A stretch of 64,000 nt of DNA from contig NZ_DASZBY010000017.1 of assembly GCF_035943795.1 (NCBI RefSeq), positions 1-64,000 on the forward strand, read 5' to 3'. The notes beneath the pieces are model-generated. The model saw only the letters and a list, made by a program, of their open reading frames with translations. It ran no database searches and had not been told where the DNA came from. Positions 33,134 to 40,400 of this stretch are shown piece by piece. The translations under genes were made by a program, and so were the position numbers. Positions within the stretch are counted from its first letter, which is position 1. Each line of letters opens with the position of its first letter. This stretch comes from Aliidongia sp035943795 (GTDB lineage Bacteria > Pseudomonadota > Alphaproteobacteria > ATCC43930 > CGMCC-115725).

Positions 33134-34474
33134 TTATCCGCCGACGAGGCCATAGGCCTGGGCGAACAGCTGAACCGGATGGGCCTGGGCCGGCAGCGGC
33201 GCATCGCCGGCCAAGCGCTCGATCCCCTGCAGGATATGGGTCGCCGCGAGCGGACATTCCGACGCCACGAACGGATTTTCGTTATTGACCGCCGCGCGGG
33301 CGACCGGACGGCCAACCTTGAGAGCCACCTCGAAATTGCCCTCCATCACGCCCCACGACCCGCCATGGCCGGAGCAGCGCTCGACCACGTCGATCTTAGT
33401 GTCGGGAATGAGCCGCAACAGCTCGGCCGCCTTCTGGCCCATGTTCTGCGCGCGCGCATGGCAGGCGATATGGACGGTGACGCCGCCCGGCAGGGCTTCG
33501 AGGCCGGGCGCCAGCCCCTCCTTCCTGGCGATGGCGACGATATATTCGCTGATGTCGCTCGTATGTTCCGACAGACGCTTCACATCCGGATCGTCGGGCA
33601 GGATCAGCGGCCATTCGAACTTCAGCATCAGCGCGCAGGACGGCACGAGGGCGATGACCTCGTAGCCCTCGTCGATGTAGCGCTGCAGCGCCTTCGACAC
33701 GGTGCGCGCCCGGTCGGCCACGTCGGCGATGTCGCCGGCCTCGAGCTGAGGCATGCCGCAGCAGGCCGGATAGGCCACCTCGGTCTCGACGCCGTTATGG
33801 GCCAGGATGGCCCGGGCCGCGAGGCCGATGGCCGGATCGTTGAATTCGACGAAGCAGGTCGCATAGAGCACGGCCTTGCGCCCGAAACCCGGGGCATCGC
33901 AATTGACTTTCGGCGCGTCGAGTGCCCGTTGCTGGAAAGTCTGGCCGGCATATTTCGGCAATTCCGCGTCGCGCGCGATGCCCGCCACCGCCTGCAGCAC
34001 CGGCCGGGTCAGGCCATTGTGCCGGTCGGACGCCCAATTGGCGATCGGCGCCACCAGCGAGGCGAACTTGCCGTTGCGATCGGTATGGGTCAGCGCCTTG
34101 TTGACCTTGTCGAGCTTGCCCTCTGCCAGTTCCGCCGCCCGGTAGCGCAGCATCAAGTGCGGGAAATCCAGGTTGAACTCGTGCGGCGGCACATAGGGGC
34201 ACTTCGTCATGAAGCACAGGTCGCACAGCGTGCAGGCATCGACGACGGGCTTGTAGTCCTTGGGATCGACCGCATCCAACTCGCCGGTCGCGGAATTGTC
34301 GGCCAGATCGAACAGGCGGGGAAACGAGTCGCACAGATTGAAGCAGCGCCGGCAGCCGTGGCAGATGTCGAAGACGCGATGCATCTCCTTCTCGATCACC
34401 GCCATGTCGTAGAATTCGGGATTCTGCCATTCGATCGGATGGCGAATGGGCGCTTGCAGACTGCCTTCGGCCAT
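33134..34474 (-). CDS. (Fe-S)-binding oxidoreductase, GlpC/HdrD-like
   Basis: A 446-residue protein with two [4Fe-4S] ferredoxin motifs near the N-terminus: C38, C41, C44, C48 and C81, C84, C87, C92. Two CCG-type domains follow: YPACCGMPQLEAGD (about 230-245) and a variant RCSGHGGSWGVM further on. These belong to the GlpC/heterodisulfide reductase subunit D family, which passes electrons between Fe-S centres and disulfides or quinones. No membrane span is seen. Its place between rubrerythrin and DUF3501 genes suggests it delivers electrons to the di-iron protein for peroxide reduction. The partner donor is not in the window. Confidence 0.88.
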   Translation of the reverse strand: MAEGSLQAPIRHPIEWQNPEFYDMAVIEKEMHRVFDICHGCRRCFNLCDSFPRLFDLADNSATGELDAVDPKDYKPVVDACTLCDLCFMTKCPYVPPHEFNLDFPHLMLRYRAAELAEGKLDKVNKALTHTDRNGKFASLVAPIANWASDRHNGLTRPVLQAVAGIARDAELPKYAGQTFQQRALDAPKVNCDAPGFGRKAVLYATCFVEFNDPAIGLAARAILAHNGVETEVAYPACCGMPQLEAGDIADVADRARTVSKALQRYIDEGYEVIALVPSCALMLKFEWPLILPDDPDVKRLSEHTSDISEYIVAIARKEGLAPGLEALPGGVTVHIACHARAQNMGQKAAELLRLIPDTKIDVVERCSGHGGSWGVMEGNFEVALKVGRPVARAAVNNENPFVASECPLAATHILQGIERLAGDAPLPAQAHPVQLFAQAYGLVGG

Positions 34475-34558
34475 GGGCCCGCTCCCTCTCGTGCCGAGGT
34501 TCTCGTCGTGTCGGTGGAGCGAAAGGCCGGCGGGATAGCCCGCCGGCCTCCCGGTCGG

Positions 34559-34981
34559 TCAGGCGTTCAGGGAATCGAGCGCCTTCTGGAAGCGGCCGGC
34601 GTGCGAGCGCTCGGCCTTTGCCAGGGTCTCGAACCAATCGGCGATCTCGTCGAAGCCTTCCTCGCGCGCGGTCCGCGCCATGCCCGGATACATGTCGGTA
34701 TATTCGTGCGTCTCGCCGGCGATGGCCGCCGCCAGGTTCTTGTCGGTCGGACCGATCGGCTTGCCGGTCGCCGGGTCGCCGACGACTTCCAGGAACTCCA
34801 GATGGCCGTGGGCATGGCCCGTCTCGCCCTCGGCGGTCGAGCGGAACACGGCGGCCACGTCGTTGAAGCCCTCGACGTCGGCCTTCTGGGCGAAATAGAG
34901 GTAACGGCGATTGGCTTGGCTTTCGCCCGAAAACGCTTCCTTCAGATTGCCTTCGGTCTTGCTTCCCGCGAGCTTGCTCAT
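34559..34981 (-). CDS. Rubrerythrin (ferritin-like domain only)
   Basis: A 140-residue di-iron protein. Four-helix-bundle ligand motifs are complete: GESQANRRY, GETGHAHGH, ETHEYTDMYPGMA and AERSHAGRF. It reduces hydrogen peroxide in related systems. The usual C-terminal rubredoxin domain (two CxxC) is missing, so an external electron source is needed. This fits the Fe-S oxidoreductase encoded 84 bp downstream. GGGGAGG precedes the ATG at 34981; the longer frame to 35008 is not needed. The product ends DSLNA. Confidence 0.93.
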   Translation of the reverse strand: MSKLAGSKTEGNLKEAFSGESQANRRYLYFAQKADVEGFNDVAAVFRSTAEGETGHAHGHLEFLEVVGDPATGKPIGPTDKNLAAAIAGETHEYTDMYPGMARTAREEGFDEIADWFETLAKAERSHAGRFQKALDSLNA

Positions 34982-35128
34982 CGCGTGCCTCCCCAGGGGG
35001 TTGATCATCGGGCGCGGGCGGGTCCGCCCAAGCGCTCCCGGGGATGATGTATCAGCCGCGGACGGCGCGTCAACCGCTTTGGAACGATTCTAAAATACCG
35101 GGAGGAACCGGTGAATGCCGTCCGGGAC

Positions 35129-35509
35129 TCAAGCCTTGGCGGCGGCCCTGGCGCGCGGACCGGCGAGACGGCCGGCGTCGGATTTGTTGCGGCGCTTATG
35201 GATGACCAGCGTAACCTGATCCTCGACGACGGTGATCTTCTTTTCCGCTTCGGCCGGCAGCGGGATCTTGGCACCGATCGCCTGCATGATGACCGCCGCC
35301 GCCAGGTCGGCTTCGGAGATTTCGTGCTCGACGATCTCGCCGTCGATGGTCTCGACGGCGAGCGTGACGGAAATCCGCGCGCCTTCGTGGATGACGTAGC
35401 GGGAAATCTGCCCGACGGTCAGGGGGCGACCCAATTTCCGGTAGAAGCTCGCCAACGCCGCAACGACCTCCTGATCATTGTACATCATGACGCGCATCTC
35501 TATTGGCAT
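35129..35509 (-). CDS. Small hypothetical protein upstream of rubrerythrin
   Basis: A 126-residue soluble protein that I do not recognise. It has an ordered alpha/beta core (VVAALASFYRKLGRPLTVGQ, then VTLAVETIDGEIVEHEISEA) and a Lys/Arg/Ala-rich tail. The start could be the ATG at 35509 or MRV at 35497; neither has a strong binding site. It is on the same strand as the rubrerythrin gene, 147 bp upstream, so it may or may not share its promoter. No motif for metal or nucleotide binding is seen. Confidence 0.6.
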   Translation of the reverse strand: MPIEMRVMMYNDQEVVAALASFYRKLGRPLTVGQISRYVIHEGARISVTLAVETIDGEIVEHEISEADLAAAVIMQAIGAKIPLPAEAEKKITVVEDQVTLVIHKRRNKSDAGRLAGPRARAAAKA

Positions 35510-35651
35510 TGCCGTTTCCCCGCGGTTACCCCGTGCCGATTCTAGGCCGAGCAGTGCATGGCCGACAAGCGTGCTGAGGATTGGCTTTGCCCCGTCCGCG
35601 GCACTCCGTCATGCTGGGCGGCCCATCGAGCCCTTCTTGCCGGACCCGACC

Positions 35652-35975
35652 ATGGAGAAGCGTTTCCAGCGCCGCATCGAGGATTTCCAGTGCCTGCACT
35701 GCGGCCGGACGGTCACGGGCAACGGCTTCACCAACCATTGCCCCGCCTGTCTCTGGAGCCGGCACGTCGACGTCAATCCGGGCGACCGGGGCGCCGAATG
35801 CGGCGGCGCCATGCGGCCGGTGGGGCATGAAACGGTCCGCGGACGGATCATGATCCTGCACCGCTGCGAGACCTGCGGATTCGAGCGGCGGAACCAATTG
35901 GGCAAGGACGACGACATGGCGGCGCTCATCCGGCTGGCGGGCGAGAATGCCGGACGCGCGGTGCGCGGGCGCTGA
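35652..35975 (+). CDS. RNHCP domain zinc-binding protein
   Basis: A 107-residue protein. FQCLHCGRTV and NHCPACLWSRHVD form the characteristic block, with Cys pairs in each. A second Cys pair, HRCETCGFERRN, lies at the C-terminus. Two zinc ribbons are likely. The family is small and uncharacterised. The longer open frame from 35478 is rejected because it overlaps the divergent gene at 35509 and lacks a site. It stands alone, just before the sensor kinase gene. Confidence 0.85.
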   Translation: MEKRFQRRIEDFQCLHCGRTVTGNGFTNHCPACLWSRHVDVNPGDRGAECGGAMRPVGHETVRGRIMILHRCETCGFERRNQLGKDDDMAALIRLAGENAGRAVRGR

Positions 35976-36071
35976 TGTACACGATCCCGCCTCATCTCCA
36001 ATGAAAGCTTAAGTCTCCAGCTGCTATCACGCTACAATCCCAGATCGTGAGCGACGGCGCGCCCGAGGACT

Positions 36072-39000
36072 ATGCAGAGACCACTCAAGCTACGTACGTC
36101 CATCGTCCTGACGTTTGGGGGGCTCGCTTTCCTGACGATGACCCTCGTCGCCCTCATCGTGGGCAGCAGCTCGCGCACTCTCGCCGAGCGTGATGCGCGC
36201 CTGCGCCTGAATGCCGCCGCGGTCCAGGTCCGCAACCGGCTCGACCAGGACATGTTCGAGCGCTTTCGCGACATAAGGAATGCCGCGGCGCTGTCACCCC
36301 TGTTCACGGAAGGCAATGCGCCGCTGCGGCGCGCCTGGTTCGATCGCATCCTGTCGACATATCCGGACTATGCCTGGCTGGGTTTCGCCAGCCTGGACGG
36401 CACCGTCGTGACCTCGGCGAACGGCGTGCTGGAAGGCCAGTCGGTCGCGGCCCGCCCCTGGTTCCGGGAAGGCAGCAAGGCCCCGTTCGTCGGCGACGTG
36501 CATTCCGCGCTGCTGCTCGAAAAGGTGCTGCCCAACCCGTCGGGTGAACCGATGCGGTTCGTCGATGTGGCGACGCCCGTGATGGATCCGGAGGGCCGCA
36601 CGATCGGCGTGCTGGGCGCCCATCTCAGCTGGCAATGGGCGCGGCGCATCCGCCAGACCGTGACCGCCTCGCTCGACGAGGGCGATCAGGGCATCGAGAT
36701 CTTCATCCTCGATCACGCCGGCACGGTGCTGCTGGGCCCCGATACCTTCGTCGACCATCCCTTGAAGCTTGCCGGGCTCGCTGCGCCTACGGTCGCGGCC
36801 CAGAGCCGGCTCGTCGTCTGGCCGGACCAGCAGCCCTACCTGACCACCACCGTAGCCACCGAAGGCTACCTGAGCTTTCCCGGTCTCGGCTGGTCGGTGA
36901 CGATCCGCCAACCGCGCGCGATCGCCTTTGCCCAGGCCCAGGCGATCCAGCGTCACGTGCTGTGGATCGGCCTCGGTGCCGCCCTGCTGGTCGCGGCGAT
37001 CGCCTGGCTGCTGGCGGGGCGCCTGACCCGGCCGCTGACCACGCTCAGCGAGGCCGCCCATCGCATCAGAAAGGGCGAAGCAGGCGTCACCCTGCCACGC
37101 CTGCGCGGCTTTTTCGAGGTGGCCTCGCTCGCTCACTCGCTGAATGCCATGACCACGACCCTGGAGCGCCAGCGCAGCGACCTGACCGATCTCAACGCGA
37201 CGCTCGAGATGCGGATCGCGCGGCGGACGGCCGCTCTCAACCTGATGCAGGAAGTCGCTACCGCCGCCAACGAGGCGGACGACCTGGATACCGCCGTCCG
37301 ATTCGGGCTCGACCGGCTCTGCGCGCATCTGGGCTGGCCGGTCGGCCATGCCCGCCGCATCGCCGCGGGCCCCGCCGGACGTGCCGCTCCAGCCACGATC
37401 GATCTCTGGCATCTCGACGACCCGGACCGGTTCGCACCGTTCGTGGTCGCGACCCAAGGTTTCGCCTTCGCGGAAAACGCCGGCCTGGCCGGCGCCGTCA
37501 TCGCGCAACGGGCCCCCGTCTGGCAGGCCGACGTAGGGCGCGTAACCGGCTTCAGGCGCCAAGCGGTGGCAGAGGCCTGCGGCCTGGTGACCGCACTCGC
37601 TTTTCCGGTGGTCGCGGGCGGGCGAACCGAACTGGTCGTGCAGTGTTTTGCCGACCGACCGATCGCCGAGGATGCCGAAAGCCTGTCGATCGCGGGCTTC
37701 GTCGGCCTGCAATTGAGCCGGGCGGCTGAACGGCTCGCGGCCGCCGACCGGCTGGCCGAGCGCGAGGGGCGCCTGACGGCGATCTACGACAGCGTGCTCG
37801 ACGGCATCATCACGATCAACCCATCCGGCTCGATCGAAACCATGAATCGCGCAGCCGAGCGCGTGTTCGGCCATCCGCCGGGCAGCCTGCTTCGCCGGAA
37901 CCTTCGCCTGCTGATGGCGGAACCCTTCGCCTCCGCCTACGAGAGCGAGCTGATGCGCCACCTGGCCGACGGCGGCGGCGACTTTCTCGGAACCGTTCGG
38001 GAATTGGAGGGGCTGCACGCCGATGGAACACGGTTTCCGATGGAGGTCGCCTTCACGGCCGCCACCATCGGCGAGCGGCGCCTGCTGGTCGCCGCCGTGC
38101 GCGACATCACCGAGCGGCGCGCGATCGAACGGCTCAAGAACGAGTTCGTGTCGACCGTCAGCCACGAGTTGCGCACGCCGCTCACGTCGATCTCGGGCGC
38201 GCTTGCCCTCATGGCCAAGGGAACCGCCGGCACGCTGCCCGACAAGGCCCTGGGCCTCGTCGCCATCGCACGCTCCAACTGCGACCGGCTGGTGCGCCTG
38301 ATCAACGACATCCTCGACCTCGAGCGCATCGAGGCGGGCAATCTCGTCTTCGAGTTCGAGGTAGTCGACATCGCCGATCTGCTCGATCGCCTCGTTCGCG
38401 AGACCGCCGAATTCGCCCAAAAATACAATGTCGAACTGGAGATTGCGCCGGCAGTGCCGGAGGTCATGGTCTGGGGCGACCGGCATCGCCTGATGCAGGT
38501 GCTGGCCAACCTGGTTTCGAACGCCGTCAAATTCTCGCCCGACGCCGGGACAGTGACCGTCGGCGCCACGCTCGAAGACGGCAAGATCCATGTGACGGTG
38601 ACCGACCGGGGACGCGGCATTCCCGACGAATTCAAATCGCGCATCTTTCAGAAATTCGCCCAGGCGGATGCGTCCGACAGCCGGCAGAAGGGTGGTACGG
38701 GACTGGGCCTGTCGATCGTGAAATCGATCGTCGAGCGCCATGGCGGGACGGTCGGCTTCTCATCGCAATCCCAAGTCGGATCGACGTTCTGGTTCGATCT
38801 GCCTGAAAAACATGCGCCCTTGACCGCCCCCGGCCTCCCCGCGGAGGAGTCGCGGCGCAAAGTCCTGATCTGCGAGGACGACAAGGATGTCGGGCACATT
38901 CTGACGCTGCATCTGGAGCAGGCCGGATACCAGTCCCTGTGGGCGCACACTGCCGCCGAAGCTCGCGAGTTGCTGCGGCAGCACGACTTCGTCGCGATGA

Positions 39001-39596
39001 CGCTCGACCTGGGCCTGCCAGACCAGGACGGGCTCCAACTTCTGAACATGATCAAGGCCGACCCGGCGACCGCCACGATGCCCGTCGTCATCGTCTCGGG
39101 CCGGGCCGACGCCGGCGGCGACCGGCTGGGCATCGCCGACTGGATCACCAAACCGGTCATGCCCGAACGGCTGATTGCCGCGCTGGACCAGATCCGGTCC
39201 AGCCGGGATCGGCCGACGGTATTGCATGTCGAAGACGATCCGGACATCGTGGATCTGGTCTCGGCTGCACTGCAATCGAAGGCCGACCTCGTCGCAGCCG
39301 GGTCCTTGGCCGCTGCCCGCCTTGCGCTGGAACAGGCGCGCTTCGACGTCATCGTGCTCGACGTCGGCCTGCCGGACGGGTCCGGACTGGACCTGCTCGA
39401 TACGATCGATGCGATGGAAGGCGGCCCGAAGCCGGCGGTCGTTCTGTTTTCGGCACAGGAGCCGCATCCCAGTCGACGGGACGAAATGGCGGCAGTGCTT
39501 GTAAAATCCCAGGCGAGCCTCGATCATCTTGCGGACATGATCGGGCAGGCACTGACCCAGCGGCGGGCATCCAGCCCTCGCCAACCGACCGGATGA
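36072..39596 (+). CDS. Large hybrid sensor histidine kinase with two receivers
   Basis: A 1174-residue membrane kinase. TM1 is near 11-31; a periplasmic dCACHE-like sensor runs to about 290; TM2 is near 293-313; then HAMP (about 313-365), a GAF-like domain (380-560) and PAS (570-690). HisKA has the phospho-His in FVSTVSHELRTPLTS. The HATPase has NLVSNAVKFSP, DRGRGIP and GGTGLGLSIV. Receivers 1 and 2 have Asp in MTLDLGLPDQDG and VIVLDVGLPDGSG. Receiver 2 has VLVKS in place of the usual KP turn. It is followed at 9 bp by a single-receiver gene, which is probably its partner. Confidence 0.93.
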   Translation: MQRPLKLRTSIVLTFGGLAFLTMTLVALIVGSSSRTLAERDARLRLNAAAVQVRNRLDQDMFERFRDIRNAAALSPLFTEGNAPLRRAWFDRILSTYPDYAWLGFASLDGTVVTSANGVLEGQSVAARPWFREGSKAPFVGDVHSALLLEKVLPNPSGEPMRFVDVATPVMDPEGRTIGVLGAHLSWQWARRIRQTVTASLDEGDQGIEIFILDHAGTVLLGPDTFVDHPLKLAGLAAPTVAAQSRLVVWPDQQPYLTTTVATEGYLSFPGLGWSVTIRQPRAIAFAQAQAIQRHVLWIGLGAALLVAAIAWLLAGRLTRPLTTLSEAAHRIRKGEAGVTLPRLRGFFEVASLAHSLNAMTTTLERQRSDLTDLNATLEMRIARRTAALNLMQEVATAANEADDLDTAVRFGLDRLCAHLGWPVGHARRIAAGPAGRAAPATIDLWHLDDPDRFAPFVVATQGFAFAENAGLAGAVIAQRAPVWQADVGRVTGFRRQAVAEACGLVTALAFPVVAGGRTELVVQCFADRPIAEDAESLSIAGFVGLQLSRAAERLAAADRLAEREGRLTAIYDSVLDGIITINPSGSIETMNRAAERVFGHPPGSLLRRNLRLLMAEPFASAYESELMRHLADGGGDFLGTVRELEGLHADGTRFPMEVAFTAATIGERRLLVAAVRDITERRAIERLKNEFVSTVSHELRTPLTSISGALALMAKGTAGTLPDKALGLVAIARSNCDRLVRLINDILDLERIEAGNLVFEFEVVDIADLLDRLVRETAEFAQKYNVELEIAPAVPEVMVWGDRHRLMQVLANLVSNAVKFSPDAGTVTVGATLEDGKIHVTVTDRGRGIPDEFKSRIFQKFAQADASDSRQKGGTGLGLSIVKSIVERHGGTVGFSSQSQVGSTFWFDLPEKHAPLTAPGLPAEESRRKVLICEDDKDVGHILTLHLEQAGYQSLWAHTAAEARELLRQHDFVAMTLDLGLPDQDGLQLLNMIKADPATATMPVVIVSGRADAGGDRLGIADWITKPVMPERLIAALDQIRSSRDRPTVLHVEDDPDIVDLVSAALQSKADLVAAGSLAAARLALEQARFDVIVLDVGLPDGSGLDLLDTIDAMEGGPKPAVVLFSAQEPHPSRRDEMAAVLVKSQASLDHLADMIGQALTQRRASSPRQPTG

Positions 39597-39605
39597 CGAC
39601 ACGCC

Positions 39606-40001
39606 ATGAATGAACCGCTGAAGCGTATCCTGCTGGTCGAGGACGACCCGGACGTTCAGACCATCGCATCGATGGCGCTCATCGATATCGGCGAGTTCGA
39701 TCTGACGGTCTGTTCGTCGGGCCGCGAGGCGCTCGAGCGGGTTGCGGGGATCAAGCCCCAGATGATCCTGCTCGACGTGATGATGCCCGACATGGACGGC
39801 CCATCGACGCTGGAGGAGATCCGGCGCCTGCCGCTCAGCCCGCAGCCGCCGGTCATCTTCATGACCGCGAAGGTGCAGCCCCAGGAACAGCAGCGCTATC
39901 TGAGCCTGGGCGCCATCGAAGTCATCGCCAAACCGTTCGATCCCGTGACCCTGGCGGATCAGCTGCATGCCGCCTGGGCGCGCCTGGACGACGGCGCATA
40001 G
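39606..40001 (+). CDS. Single-domain response regulator
   Basis: A 131-residue receiver without an output domain. ILLVEDDPDV, Asp in MILLDVMMPDMDG, Thr in FMTAKV and Lys in VIAKPFDP are all present. It follows the hybrid kinase gene at 9 bp on the same strand. It may act as a phosphate carrier or as a CheY-like effector. It converges with the Hpt gene, with 4 bp between them. Confidence 0.93.
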   Translation: MNEPLKRILLVEDDPDVQTIASMALIDIGEFDLTVCSSGREALERVAGIKPQMILLDVMMPDMDGPSTLEEIRRLPLSPQPPVIFMTAKVQPQEQQRYLSLGAIEVIAKPFDPVTLADQLHAAWARLDDGA

Positions 40002-40005
40002 GCGG

Positions 40006-40365
40006 CTAGGCGGGCGCGGCCTCCGGATAGATCTCCACGAGCCTGGCAAAGGATGCGCGCATCTGCGCCATCAGGCGGCCCACCGCCTCGCCCAGCGCGC
40101 CCGGCGGCAGGTCGGGCGCCTCCATTTCGAGCGCGCCCGCCATCTCACCCAGTTTGGTCAGCCCGATCGAGCCGCTGCTGCCCGCCATCTGGTGGGCGAT
40201 CGCCTTGATGCGCGCCGGGTCGGGCGCCTGCTGCAACGCCGTCAGCGCCTGCAGCAGCTCCGCGCCGTGGGAAAGCTGCGCCGCCACGACCTTGACGACC
40301 CGCTCGCGACCCAGTCGCTGCTCCAGAATAGTGAGGATCGTCTGATCTAAAACCGCATCGCTCAT
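40006..40365 (-). CDS. Hpt domain phosphotransfer protein
   Basis: A 119-residue all-helical protein. The phospho-acceptor His is in IKAIAHQMAGSSGSIGLTKL, the canonical Hpt helix. It lies 35 bp behind the hybrid kinase gene at 40401 on the same strand. With the two hybrid kinases and the receiver it makes a complete phosphorelay set. The final target is not encoded here. A wrong-frame reading through the kinase hides it, but its start (ATG behind GAAGGGG) is clear. Confidence 0.9.
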   Translation of the reverse strand: MSDAVLDQTILTILEQRLGRERVVKVVAAQLSHGAELLQALTALQQAPDPARIKAIAHQMAGSSGSIGLTKLGEMAGALEMEAPDLPPGALGEAVGRLMAQMRASFARLVEIYPEAAPA

Positions 40366-40400
40366 GGCAATCGCCCCTTCGTTGTCCCTCGAATTCCCGC

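Noticed and set aside
33179..35047. A 622-codon plus-strand frame opposite the Fe-S and rubrerythrin genes
   Set aside because: Antisense frame crossing two real genes; no motif or binding site.
36294..38741. An 815-codon minus-strand frame opposite the hybrid kinase
   Set aside because: Antisense to a clear histidine kinase with no motif of its own.
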